In this document: piece after piece, positions 1-12,139 of the stretch
Position numbering within the stretch: position 1 is the first letter of the stretch
How the letters are laid out: each line of letters opens with the position of its first letter
From: Lepeophtheirus salmonis
Taxonomy: Eukaryota > Arthropoda > Copepoda > Siphonostomatoida > Caligidae
Assembly: GCF_016086655.4 (NCBI RefSeq)
Contig: NC_052136.2
Coordinates: 18,290,001 to 18,354,000, forward strand
Direction of reading: 5' to 3'
Length of the DNA: 64,000 bases
Notes under the pieces: model-generated
What the model was told of the DNA's origin: nothing
Seen by the model: only the letters and a program-made list of their open reading frames with translations
Databases searched by the model: none
Program-made: the position numbers and the translations under genes

Positions 1-362
1 AAAAAATTTCATTTTACTTGATTTTTATTAGAGAATTTTAAAAAGATAAAAAGTAATATACAATTTATCTTTCAAATGCTCTGATGTTCTTATCAATTGA
101 AGTTAGCTTCAACTTTTATCTAGAAATATAGTTCGTACACGTCAAAATATGGCTCTGAATTGTAAGTTTACAAAAACAGATTTTTTTAATAAGACTTTAA
201 ATGTTAAACCAATACTTATTCAAGGTTGTATTGTTTTTTAGTTGTTTTTTTTTTGTTTTGTTTTTAACGGCATCAATAAAAATAATAAATGTGGGGTTTA
301 ACCACGTTTATTCCAGAACCTGACTTTTATTACGTAGCATATATATATATATATAAAGTTAC

Positions 363-2486
363 TTTGTAGGAATTTGGAGACATTTTCCAGTTGAGGGATA
401 CTATTCTCAGACATTCCAAGATCTTCCTGCATCTTTTCAAAGGCATGACGATGAATACTAGATCAAATAAATGAAGTTCATGAATCTGTAGATTACTTAA
501 ACTATATCTTCCAATGATTTTTTGTTACCTGCAAGCTCTTCCATTTAGTAATTCCTTTACTTTTTTATAGACAGCTCCCCAGGCTTTTATCTCATCTTCT
601 GTATATGTTACACAAGGAATCGGTTCTCCACTGTAAATGTACGTCATTTAAAATAATATGTAGCAAAAGAAAACAGTATATACATACAATGGGGATCAAT
701 AAAAATTATAGATATTAAGTTTTAACTTTTATTCATTTACTTTTGAGAAAGCGTTTCGGAAAGGCATCATGCTTATCATGCCTACAAAGCTAATTTGAGG
801 CCATAATTGCTGGCTTTTTTATAATTGATTTGTTGTTCCGTTAAATCGGTGAAACTCACAGATTTGTGATATTTTAAGTTTATATTCTTTCATTATTGGG
901 GAAATCAAAGTTTTTTTTTTATTATTTAATGCAGTTGACTGAAAAAACACGTGGTTTAACACTTTTTTTATGACACAAGTCCTATATTTTGAACACTCAA
1001 AGAAGGTTATATAAAAAAGAAATTAGCACTTTTGTTTGCAATTTTCTCCATGAAGCTTTTGAACCAAAAAAAAATATGAAACTGCACAAATCAAAAATTC
1101 AAAAACTCATATATCAAATATGTCACATTTTGCGTTCTTGGGTTAAGATAGTTGAACATGGACTTTTGAGATCTGTTGACCAGATTGAGCAAAAAATCAA
1201 AGATATTATATAACAACTTATTCTTAAAAAAAATTATGAAATGTGCATAAAATATATTGATTGAAATTGTACATATGTATGAAAAGTCAAAAAAAAAAAG
1301 TTATAAAGATAAGTCTATTTTATTAAGAAGGAGATCATTATAATCTGAGCCTTAATACTTTAATATCACTGTTCTAGATTATCTTTTTATTAATAAAACG
1401 AACCCATGGGGTGAGCTTCATTAAGAATTATAACGATATTAAATCATATGCATTATATATATTATTTTTTTCTTGTCTAATTGACAGCTATAATCAAGCT
1501 GTTTCGCTTAAAACAATGCAAAATATTTTACTTATATATTTACTATTTGTAATTAAAGGATATTTCTGCAATATCCTTCCTTCTCTGTCGATATACTGGA
1601 TCCGACCATCCAGGATGTTCCATATCCAATTCAGGCTCAAATTTAGTTATTAGATGATTGCATTGATCTAATTCGGCAATATGTCGAGGAAACCACGGCA
1701 CTGGAATTGTAACAAATGAGTTTGATTGTTTAAAATACGCTGTTACTCTATATACATTTGGCATCCACGGATCGTCCAGCAAGAATGTTCAATCTTTGAA
1801 CCGGAGGTAGTCCTCGAATTTGCATGATAAGATCCCCAAGTTTATTTCTCTGAACACAAACTTTGAGGAGTACATCCGTAAAAGATAGGAACGTGGCAGA
1901 GTTTCTTGTCTCTAAATGAGTCAATTCTCCATCCATTTCCTAGGAATAATCCATGTTATAGTATTGTAGATATTGCCCCGTATATATATATATATATAAA
2001 ATGGGAGTAACTTACAGATACATGCTCGATAATATTATTGATACACTCAGATACAGGATCCTTGACTCCACAAAGGAGTAATGAAATTTTAATTTTATCA
2101 TTTTCTCTGTTTTCATTTGTGCAGAGAACAGATTCAAGTAAAGATATGTCCTCGTTACAAAGTTCCTCTAACGTTGACTCTATTTATATAAGTTTAATTA
2201 TTAAAAAAATGTTTTTTGAACCACAATATGTATAATCAATTTATATACCTTTATTTTGTTTCTTAATGTTTTCTAGAAGAGAAAGTTTTGTTTCCTTACG
2301 CACAAGGGTCTCAAACTTTGCATCCCCTACTAAACTCCGTGTAGATCTACCATAGCCATTCTAAAAATGATGAATATTTATGAAAAATTAACTCTTATAA
2401 TTATCATTTCCCTTTTTTTTATATACCTCAATACTATATGATTTATTGATAGCAAACTTTTCTCGATTACCTCGAGTGTCCATCAT
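363..2486 (-). CDS. TH: Tyrosine hydroxylase, 5' part (seven coding exons, truncated by window edge)
   Basis: Tyrosine hydroxylase (tyrosine to L-DOPA, first step to dopamine, octopamine precursors and cuticle tanning). Exons on the minus strand: 2427-2486, 2249-2360, 2016-2179, 1756-1939, 1544-1700, 529-630, 363-457; every junction is GT..AG and keeps frame (874 nt, about 291 residues). Seen: insect-type start NREKFAINKSYSIENGY, a regulatory serine segment STRSLVGDAKFETL, an ACT-like regulatory domain (LTHLETRNSATF onward), then the catalytic start LPWFPRHIAELDQCNHL, DHPG-like EHPGWSDPVYRQRRK and IPQLENVSKFLQ. The TH-type residues (LITKFEPELDMEHPG) separate it from tryptophan and phenylalanine hydroxylases. 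The intron at 1701-1755 is only 55 bp. The iron-binding His-His-Glu exons lie left of base 1; an intron fills 1-362. Start chosen at the MM matching insect TH; an alternative upstream Met exists. Confidence 0.93.
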
Positions 2487-2712
2487 AACGGATTTGTTTT
2501 CCTCCACTACGGTATCCTCTATTTCTTTGTGCATACTTTTTGAAGCAAATTCTCCTTCTTCGTCGTTATATCTATATATCTTTCGACCAAGTTGAGAAAA
2601 AGTTTTTAGTTGGGTTAAAACACCCTCAACCTTGTTTTGAAAATTTGCTTTAATTTTGACTATGGAGTACGTCCTAGGGACTTGAATTCTTGCAAAAAAT
2701 GTGGGTGTTCAG
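2487..2712 (-). other. Open in-frame extension upstream of the tyrosine hydroxylase start
   Basis: The reading frame of the first TH exon stays open upstream from the chosen Met to an in-frame TGA near 2710. It contains one more Met (MHKEIEDTVVEENKSV, around 2534) and a possible splice acceptor (GATATATAG before 2571). The translated text looks protein-like rather than random. It may be 5' UTR, a longer N-terminus, or part of an upstream exon of an alternative isoform. No promoter was recognised. Confidence 0.4.
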
Positions 2713-3525
2713 AACTTAATTTGGATTATAATTTCTGGATATATTTTCTTTTGGGGTTAAGTTTTCAAAAATTATCACTTTCACTCCTACTAAGTTAATC
2801 AGTAACTGATTTTCTTACTCTTAAATAAAAGATTTTATTCTTAAGGCTCCTTTTCTTTCCGGCATTTGTTCTTTCTTTTTATTCAACTTGTTGCTTTTAC
2901 ATTCAGAGGCGAGAGGGAGAAGAAGAAGGGAACAAGAGGGGGGTTCATCCCTCATTTTTCGTATGATTCTTAGAATTAATGATCTTAATTACCACGTATA
3001 CCCATATAAATTTCAACCCTTTCAGTTCTGACGGGCCCTGAGAGTCCTAATATGTATATCCTCGTATTCAAGAATAAACATGATAACTATTACTAATGAA
3101 ATCCATTTATGTTTAACCAAAAACAAAAAATGATCATGCATTATATAAACAAAGAAATTATGCATTTTTTTCCAAGGTACTTTAAGTAACAAATTGATTT
3201 TTTTTTACCTCAACATAAGCCGTTATAGAAGTTATATTTGTACCTCTGTTGGTTGGTCTGTCTCAGTTTTTTTGTCGGTTGGTCACCAGGATTCGGCAAG
3301 AGTTAGAGATCGTTTTTGATCTAACTTGGTACGAAGATTTGGTCAGAGTAACAGGCCAGGAATTTTTGAGAGGTCGAAGTAGCACAAAACGTTAGAAATA
3401 TATAAGCCGTTTTGTATATAACAAGTGTACTTTGTATTGATATATAAATATCCTGGCAGGCGAGTCCCTGCCAAGTATTATGATCAGTGATGATCATCAG
3501 ATCAGTCGTGAACATCCTTTTCTTG
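2713..3525. other. Intergenic DNA upstream of TH
   Basis: No gene seen. About 3245-3420 holds a decayed repeat beginning with GGTTGG/GTCTGTC phrases and containing GAGTTAGAGATCGTTTTTGA followed by CTTGGTACGAAGATTTGG, resembling phrases common in dispersed arthropod repeats. It runs into the repeat copy that starts near 3526. Confidence 0.4.
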
Positions 3526-3790
3526 ACAGATTCAATTATATTCAAAACCTGTTTGAACATTCGTGTATGTTAATAAAAGACTGAGCATAACCATGAAAGT
3601 TTGTTGCAGAATATGAATAAGTCCTTCTAGAATTGACATCAGATAAATTCTATGAAATGTCCTTATTAGTTTCCTTCTCTCATTCGTCTCTTGTCACAGC
3701 TGGTTCTAGATGATCTAATTCATTATTCTTTCTCTTCTCCAAAACATTTTTTCAAATTGTCAAGGTTGCCATGTTGATCTTAGGTTTCTT
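3526..3790. repeat. Dispersed repeat, copy 1 (second copy at 55972-56232)
   Basis: About 260 bp match the segment at 55972-56232 in the same orientation. Shared landmarks in order: TTCAATTATATTCAAA, TTGAACATT, ATAAAAGAC, a GTTTGTTG/ATTTGTTG block, TTGTCACAGCTG, and TTGTCAAGG(T/C)T. Indels separate the copies. Ends are undefined; it could be part of an LTR or a MITE. Confidence 0.65.
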
Positions 3791-4981
3791 TTTTTTTTTA
3801 ACATGGCCATTCTACACTGGATTTCCATCATTAGCTATGCACATTCTAAGTTTCATCCACGCCTTTATCTCTTCTTCTTTTTCGGTGAGATTTAGATTTC
3901 TTTATTTTACGACTATATATTGTGGCACTCCGCCTTGTCAAGAGACAAAAGATTGTCTTTTCAACACTAGAGATTTTTTTTTCTGTGTATACCTAAATAT
4001 CCAAATTAAGAATTGATTCATTCATTTGATATAATATGTATAAATAAGAAAGTTTAGTTTCTATAGCTTTGAAGGAGAAAACACTTTTGCCCACCTTTAA
4101 TTTTAATAATATTTCAAAATTATTTCCAAGAATAAAAATGAATTAGGAATCACAAGTATAAAAAAAATATTTCATTGATTTTACAAAATATGTTTCGTTC
4201 TAAAATTACTAATGCAACAGCAATAGGGATTTGATTTAAAATTGGCAATGTCAAGAGCTGAAATTTTCTGATTACATATATTGTATAAAAAGGGACATAA
4301 ATAAGTTTAAATATTAATGGCTAAGCAATTGGGTTTTTTGTATTAATTAGATCTGCGTCTTGTTGATTTTTCCTTTCATAAAATAGAAAACAAATCAATA
4401 TTGAAGCAAACTAGACCTTTAAGAAACAAAAAATTTTGAACACATATACTTACTTAAACTTATTATGTAGTCAAACTTTTACATAAGTGTTCCCTTAAAA
4501 GCAGGGATATTCACAAATTAGGAGCAATTATGTAGCCAGTAGTTAATGAGGAGCTGAATGCCCCTCCTTCAAAAAAAGTTATAAGGTTAAGTACATTATT
4601 TCAAACAATTTTTTTAAATAACATCAACATGGTCATTGTACATACATACATTTGTAACTCGATTCAAACCTTATAAAGGATATGAATATTTAATCATAAA
4701 ATAAAAAAAGACTTGAATAATTAACCATTAAAATACTAGATAATTTACCGCAAGTAATATATCGCCTGGGTCTATTGAACCCATAATTATAATTCGGTCT
4801 CCTTTTTAAGCGTTCATTGCAAAATACGGGTTTAATTATGAGATTTTTTCCTTATTTCCTTATCTATATCAATAAAGCATAGTTTGTGTGTCCATCTGTC
4901 AGTGAATCATTTTTAAGTGTGCGTTGAATATCTTAAAACTGCGTAACTACCTGATCCCAAAAAAAAAAAAATAACAATGTA
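3791..4981. other. Intergenic A+T-rich DNA
   Basis: No exon, RNA gene or clear repeat recognised. Short frames here show no domain-like composition. Confidence 0.5.
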
Positions 4982-5898
4982 GAGGATGTTCACGATAAAT
5001 TGGAACTATCTTAAAATTCAACCTGCTTGATAAAAATGGAATTTGGAGTGTATTTGTTCATATGAAAAAGTTAGACATGATTTTAAACAATAAATTTATT
5101 CGAAATGTCCTCCCTCAGCAGTCACCATCTTCTCCATCTTGCCCCTAAAGGATTTGCATGCCCTGATGACTTCTGCGGAATCAACAGCATTCCACTCCCT
5201 CGTAATGGAGCCGGGAACTTTGTGGTGAAGACTGCAGGTACCTCTTTTCTCTCCTTGGCTAGCCACCTGTCATTCTGGACGTTGTAGCTTCTGTCGACAG
5301 TCCATTTCTTCTCTTCAGAGAGAAGATGATTCTTCCTCCATGGCTCTTCAGGTCATTGAGGAGACGCTTAACGTTGGTGAGCCTGGTGGCCTTCATGGAT
5401 GCCGTGAGGATGTGTTGTTTGGCCATTCGGTATGACCTGTACCCGAGGTCCTCATTCACAGCCTTCGAGACCAGCTGCTTGCTCACTCCACCGTTCATGG
5501 CCAACCTGGACAATGAAGTTCCCGGCGAAGCCTTGATGGACATCCGGAGGCCTTCAATGAAGCAGGGAGTGCGGATTCGGTCACTTCTCATGTTGTGGGC
5601 CTTGCAGCAGACCTTCCTCTCAACCTCCCAGGCATTGAAGACCCGGTACACCGTGGTCTTGGGGTAGTTAAGAAGCTTGTAGATAGTAGAGGGTTTGTGT
5701 CCCGCGCGAGGCAATTCGAGGATGGTGTCTCTCCTTGCTTGTTCCATGATGACTATTGTTTGTTTTCAAAACAATTGTGGTGGAAGTTATAGTGTGTTGT
5801 TCACGCAACCTTTTATATTAATATGATTTAACCCCGAATATCCACATTATGGATCTGGATGAAGTTTAAAGTAGTTCCAATTTATCGTGGACACCCTG
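4982..5898 (-). mobile_element. Internally deleted Tc1/mariner-family element
   Basis: A 917-bp element flanked by TA dinucleotides (4980-4981 and 5899-5900), the usual mariner target duplication. The inverted termini align: left GAGGATGTTCACGATAAATT, right (reverse complement) CAGGGTGTCCACGATAAATT, continuing through GGAACTA and TTTAAA. The transposase remnant reads on the minus strand. Being about 0.4 kb shorter than a full mariner and missing the catalytic middle, it is non-autonomous. Confidence 0.88.
5096..5747 (-). pseudogene. Mariner transposase remnant (N- and C-termini, catalytic core deleted)
   Basis: The first 150 or so residues are readable: a helix-turn-helix start (PSTIYKLLNYPKTTVYRVFN), then the region VSKQLVSKAVNEDLGYRSY and ILTASMKATRL typical of Tc1/mariner transposases. 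The frame breaks just after GGRIIFS, where the first catalytic Asp (SDEKTF-type) would lie. The downstream text jumps to the family's C-terminus, ending in EGGHFE and a stop at 5096-5098. The D-D-D core is therefore gone by deletion and frameshift. An AATAAA overlaps the stop codon. Confidence 0.87.
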
Positions 5899-7410
5899 TA
5901 TCAACGAGCGTGTGCTACACTCATTGTGTCATTAAAAAAAAAAAAGCATACAACAAATCATAGTCAGTTCTAATTTTGATGCTTGGCTGATAGTTGATTT
6001 TTAAATTAATGTTTTAAAATAAGGGAAAATTGACTCAATAATTGTGAAAAGCAAATAACTCCAAACAATACCAAGTACGCCCACTTGTACATAAATAAGT
6101 CAATCCCATATATATGGATTAACTGATTAATATATGAAAAAACAACATTTAAATGCCTTGTTTGTTGGAGAAACAACATTAAAATAAGATTTTGTCCTAT
6201 ATTTGTGCAAAAGGTTGAATTAGTTAACCTTTCTATTTATAAAAATGGAAAGTTCTATTACTCTACTTATTCTATAAAAGGTTTCAATTTTTGTAAATAA
6301 GTGCATCAGCTTATAATGAGTGCATTGGACCTATTAGTATTATAAGCTATGTTTTTTTGTCTAAAGGTACAAGCAAAGTTACAAAATAATATTTGGCTGG
6401 AGCCAATAGAGGAAGTGGGACAAACAATCTAACTTAAAAAATTGCTCAAATGAACCTGCCTGGAATTTTCATTGGTTAAATAGTAGAAATATAGTTAAGT
6501 TTAAGATTTTTCTTATTCAACTAACTTATAATTATCTTCTCTCATCAAAGGGTTGCAGCGTTTTGGTGGCATTATACTAAAGATAATGACCAAAAGGAAC
6601 ATTTATAAAAGATTCGCATAAAAGAGTGTGAAAAATGTACACCCTCACGCTTGAGTCGTTAAAATCAGCAACCCTTGGATGTATGATAATATTTCTACGG
6701 GACAATTTTTAATTTTATGATGTAATACTCGATCCGGCTTTGATTACACAAATAAGTTAAAAATTATTTGGATACCTACAATAAATTCATAGATGATTTT
6801 AGCAATTACTTATTAGGACCACGATACATTATTTTTTAAACTAGAGATCTCAAGGTTCATACAAGAGCCTTATGCTACGTGCCCATGATTTTTTATTAAC
6901 TAAATTTATACAAAGTCACCTAAAGTGAAGCAACAACTGAATAAGCATTTAGACTAGATAAAAGTAGATTTTGTTCTGTGCAGTGTCCTAAGGGAGTTAC
7001 GTCCTAAAAATGAGCTCCATCTATCAAGTAGTTTTGAATTATCTGTTGTAGCATAATGTAGTACACAGCGTTGACGAAGAAACAAACGTGGTTTATAAAT
7101 ATAAAGGATAACTACCCCAGAAAACATGAGTCTTTCTCTACGTTTTCCATGTGTAGAGAAACAAACAATTACTCAATTTATTTATATTTTCTTCTCAGGA
7201 AATAAATAATATTGATAACAGCTTGAAAAATAAAAAACATTCCTCAGGCTCGCATTTAAAGTGAGAATAATTATTTTTTATCTTATATAAGGTATTTCTC
7301 ATTTCTTTTTTTTATATAAGCTTAAGTTACATACGCTAATTGTTAAAAATGAGTCACCAAGTTATATTTTATAAAACTAAATATAGTTTAGAGTATGAGT
7401 TGCCCCAAGG
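5899..7410. other. Intergenic A+T-rich DNA
   Basis: No gene recognised. Around 7120-7260 is a segment ending in an ATAACAGCTTGAAAAATAAAAA phrase (read in two parts) that recurs in degenerate form near 32740-32830, 42600-42710 and 44320-44370, hinting at an old dispersed repeat. Confidence 0.4.
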
Positions 7411-7712
7411 GTAATAGAAATGCAAGGTTATACCTTAGGCGTATACGACTGATGTTTGACTTCCACCACGTTTTTAATATTGACGTCATAGTAGATGAGT
7501 GGTTGCGTGTTTTTTCAAAATCTGTTCTTATTCCCTAGTAGTATGTACTAGATATCAAATTGAAAATTCTAGTAATAGTCACCTCGTAGACTATGATTGG
7601 TTGCTTGTTTTGTCAAAATCTGCCAATCTTGCCCAGCAGTCGGTACCATACATCGGATTGAAAATCCTAGCAAGCCCGATTACATGATTGTCTAACCTTC
7701 CATTTCTTTTAA
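7411..7712. mobile_element. Small MITE-like repeat, copy 1 (copy 2 at 60250-60526)
   Basis: About 300 bp bounded by inverted ends: left AATAGAAATGCAAGGTTA, right (reverse complement) AAAGAAATGGAAGGTTAGA. Inside, a unit of about 98 bp is repeated twice head to tail (starting near 7482 and 7580), each with GTAGA..ATGA.TGGTTG, TCAAAATCTG and TTGAAAATYCTAG. The same structure recurs at 60250-60526. No coding capacity. Confidence 0.7.
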
Positions 7713-10700
7713 CCTTGGAGTTGACCTAAACACTCATTTCTACACTCTATTTTTATATAACTCTATATGAATATTAATACTCTTTTTTTTTTAATATGAC
7801 GCACACGCTGGATTGGATTGTTATTTCTTCAATCAAATATTTATGCACTCCTAAGGAACACTCAAAAACATACATTTACAGATACAAAATTTCCTATATT
7901 AATATATATATATGTGAGATGAACCCTATAAATGGTGTTCATACAAAAAATGAAAGCAGATTTTTCTATTTCTAGCTATTTTTTGTTTTTGTTTTTTAAA
8001 AAACAAAGTTTATTCTTTTTACACAAAATTATTTACTTTTTGTTAAAAATTCCAAAATCAAGTACAGAAAATTATTGTATAGAATCTTTAGTTTAATTTA
8101 AATGTATTTTAGTCAAAGTTAATCAATCAGAAAAGCCCTCTAAAAGAGGATAGAGGCTATAATTTGATTGCAAGGTTGAGTAAAAATGGGTTTTAGTAAC
8201 TATAAAGTTTGAACAAATTTCATTCAATTACAAAGACTCTTGTTATTGATCCTCGTATTTAAATCTGAGGCACCGACCATTAAATTCAGTACCAATTACT
8301 ATAGCTGAAATATAATTGATCACGATATTCACCCGGGTGCATTGCATTAGCTTGCCTGCACGTCATCCTTTCTTTTATATACACACTGAAATCGGAGACA
8401 TTGATAGCAGATAGTTGAAACCTTATAAAAAATAAATTCACTAAGTGCAACGAAGCGACACTCCTCAAAACGAAGAATATATTATTGGAGTAAGAGGAGA
8501 GGTATATCGACTCAATCGATCAGAATTACTCGAATCAGTTTTTTACGTAGGATTAGGGAACCACTAGAGTTAGCACTGTATATTTCTATTTATGTATGTT
8601 CTAATAATTTTGTGTTTCAGGAGTTAATTGAATGGATGACATAATACGTATATCCTGTAATTATACTATAATGGTTCATGGTCGATACGAGAAAAAATTG
8701 AAGTGTTTTATTTCATGAGAATATCATTTCCTCTGGGCTCATCCCTCAGTCCACGGAGCGACTCCGACTTCATAAGAGACAAACTCACAACCTCATCTAA
8801 ATAATGAAACCTTCCATTTACTTTCATGATCCTCAGAAGTGTTAATTGTCCGAATAACACGAGTGAGTCGAGATCTGAAGAATTAAGGGTTAAAATAAGG
8901 CAGAAATTACTTTAGAAATAGATAAAGGATTTTAGAAAGGGACATGCTGGAAAAAGGGCCTAGGAATTGATCTTAAAAAAATTATCAAAAAATATTTAAA
9001 GCATTTGTGTAATTACTGTTAACCCCTAACAAAATGAATAATGGACCAAAAATGAATTTTTCTTCTATTTCTAACTTTTTGTGAGTTGATAACTGCATTC
9101 AAACCATAGTTTGTTGAAATGTTTGGAAATTAAAAGACGATCATGAATTAAATAATATATATTTTGTTAAAGTAATTTTTGTTTCAATTATACTGATGAA
9201 CACTATTTCTTTCCATAATTAGTTATGGATACTCTCTACTGTCTCAACGGGTCTCCGAGATGTATGGACCGGCCTCATCTGATGGAGGGGAGTTGATACA
9301 AAAAATTACAAATATGATGATTAATATTACGACTAAAGTACTATGAATGATCATAATATCACTAAATTACAAGCGAGTGATATGCTAAAAAGTGAATTTC
9401 GTATCGTACTCTTCTCTTGCCTTGTTTACAGCACTATTTAAGTTTCATTGTTTTTATAATTATATTGTGGGTTGTACTCATATAATATTTTTAACTTTGA
9501 TGTAGTGACATGCTGTTAACAAATTAATATTTATTTATTCCTCTTCATTGTCATATAAACTGCATTACACTTGACTGATTATTACGTGAATAGATGCTCC
9601 GTTATAAAAATAGTATTCATGTACGAGTATACATATATTATGTTATATCTTAAAGTCAATCACTTCTCTAGTTGTATTTATTTAAAATGTGTAGAGTACA
9701 CATTAGTATTGTACCGCTATGAAAGACAAGAACTTGACCTTCAAGTATTTTTTTAGATGGACTGGTATATATTAAACTATTATTTTCATTCGTTTGTGAC
9801 TTATTGATACTTTGTATAATGATAAAGGCTGAATAAAAAATATTGATAGTTTAAAAAAACATAAATTGACAAAGATTTATGATACAATAAATGTTTCTTT
9901 GAAGCAATGAAACAGGGCTTTGATGGACCAATTTTATAGATTTACCATTTTCATGAATTATACACGTAATAAAATGTGCACGGATGAATAAATACAGAAT
10001 ATACCAAGTCATTGTATCAAATATGGGACTAATTAACTACTTTGTGAGGTTGGAATGGTGGGAGATTTGGGATGTGGATTCTGGAATTGGTCATTTAAAA
10101 GTGCGTAGAAATGGGGCAAGTAGTGGAATTAGAGTTTAAACAGGAGTCATTTATTCGTAGACATGAGTTGAACTCGGTACAATGAGGGCTCGATCGCAGA
10201 ATCAAGTTGACTTGGAGTATGAAGACTCGTACTTGAATTAAATTTGGAAAATATGAACTCCAATACAGCATTGGATATGGGAGTTTTAATTTAAATGTGC
10301 ATTTCCACCTTGCACACCATTAACGACGTAATCTATGGCTTTGGGTTTATAAGCACTTCTGTTTTTGTATTTTCAACTTACAATATAAAGTCTGACAACA
10401 GACATTCAGAACCTAAAAATGAATTTTGAGGACAATTTACATTTTTAATTGAGACGCCCTGACATAGAATTTAGACTCCATACAAACTAAACTAGGCTTG
10501 AATGATTGACAAATGTTCATACAGTGACTGATTTCTTGATTGTAATTTGTGATACAATACAAGAACGGATTCACCGAGTATAAATCATTTTTCTGAAAAA
10601 TACAAAACAACGGAATTCAATGGTAGGATGAAAGTGCAATTTTATCCATCATAACTAACTGTACAATGTACAAAGCTCTGCTCTAACAAAGTACAACATA

Positions 10701-12139
10701 TTTATCTCATAATTTTTTAGTCTATGTTTTGCTGTTCATTTGTTTTATTATTATAGCCTTTTGATAAAATCCACTGTAAACATGTGACAATAATAAAATG
10801 TTGGAATAGTCTTGAAGATTCGGAATTCAAATAGTCTTATATTTCCATATAACAATTATCTGGACAGTTTATGAATAAGACATTAACTTCCATCTTTTGC
10901 ACGACCGTCCTCACTTGTTTGTAATTGGTTCACTTTTGTTGTAGCTCCACAGTAAATAAAATATATTGATTTATGCTAGCTGGACTTGGTAAGTGTAGTC
11001 AAAAGCAATCGTAAAAATGATGCAGATTGTATGTAATCTGTGTATTAAGATTGCATGCAAAAGGTAAATATATATTCTGTGATTTTCTTATAGTTATATT
11101 ATGATTGTTCATATGCAGATACGTTGGGAGCCTTGCTCAAAAATCAGATGTTAGTCAGCCAGTTCTTATGAAATTATTATTGAATAATTTTTCGGATTTA
11201 TTAACTACTTAATATGAATTGCTAGAAGGAATTGCGTTATACTAAGATAAATAAGCATTTTAGTTTAAAATTACTCTAATGTCTTCTGTAGATACTTTTT
11301 CTATAAAAACTAGAATTTAAAAAAATTGCTGACCCTTTCAAAACATATTTTCTCTATTAATCACCCCCTAAAATTTGCAGGCACATTTTAAAAAAATCAA
11401 CACAGACCGTTTCCGTAAATAGATGTAATAACGATTTATTGTTTTACCCATGTTTGTTGTTTTTTTTTCATACTTTTTCTAAATGTGCTTTGGATGGTCT
11501 GCTAGAAATTGCACTTAAAATAGCAATTATTAATTTTGATAGGTTACATTTAAGAGGGGTCATATCGGAGACAAATACGGTCTCACAAATTAAGTGAAGG
11601 ATCTAAAGTATAGTTAACTTTCTTGGGTATATCAACTAATCCCCGTCAATTTGAATACACATCTACGTTTATTTAATGTACAACCTACATTTATATATAT
11701 GTATGTATGTCAAAAAAGTTTTTGCAGAATCTCAGGGGATTTAAGGAGGGATGAGAGTAAATCATCCGTGGCAGAGTATGTAGAAAATATATACTTGATT
11801 GGATTTTTTTTAGTAAATAGCTATAAAATATATACTTATGTATTTATATATGAAGAGGAAGCGAGTGGGAGGAAAAGGCATTGAATGATGATACGCGCAG
11901 TGCGGAAACAATTATAGCAATTTCTTTTTAAATAAATACATTAAATAAGTTTGTGAAAGGCTTTATTTCTTTATTATAAGTAGATTCTCTTCATTGTTAA
12001 TATAACTATTATTATGATTTCCATTCATTCTTCAATTGTGTGAGTTATTACACTCTTCATTTTTCTTAATTTTCGTATTCTCTATTTTGTTCATATAAAA
12101 AATCTATAGAAAAATAAATGTTTTTAAACAACCCAAATG
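7713..12139. other. Long intergenic stretch
   Basis: Nothing supportable as a gene. Only short A+T-rich frames, TA microsatellites (near 7902) and scattered Alu-like phrases without clear boundaries were seen. Confidence 0.5.

Noticed and set aside
989..1213. 74-codon frame inside a tyrosine hydroxylase intron
   Set aside because: A+T-driven Lys/Ile-rich text without homology cues; expected by chance in such DNA.
1756..1782. Apparent frameshift in tyrosine hydroxylase between the ACT-like and catalytic parts
   Set aside because: Explained by a 55-bp intron (1701-1755) with GTATAT donor and TTCCAG acceptor that restores frame and the conserved join before PWFPRH.
5326..5667. Plus-strand frame of 113 codons
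   Set aside because: Antisense shadow of the mariner transposase remnant on the minus strand.
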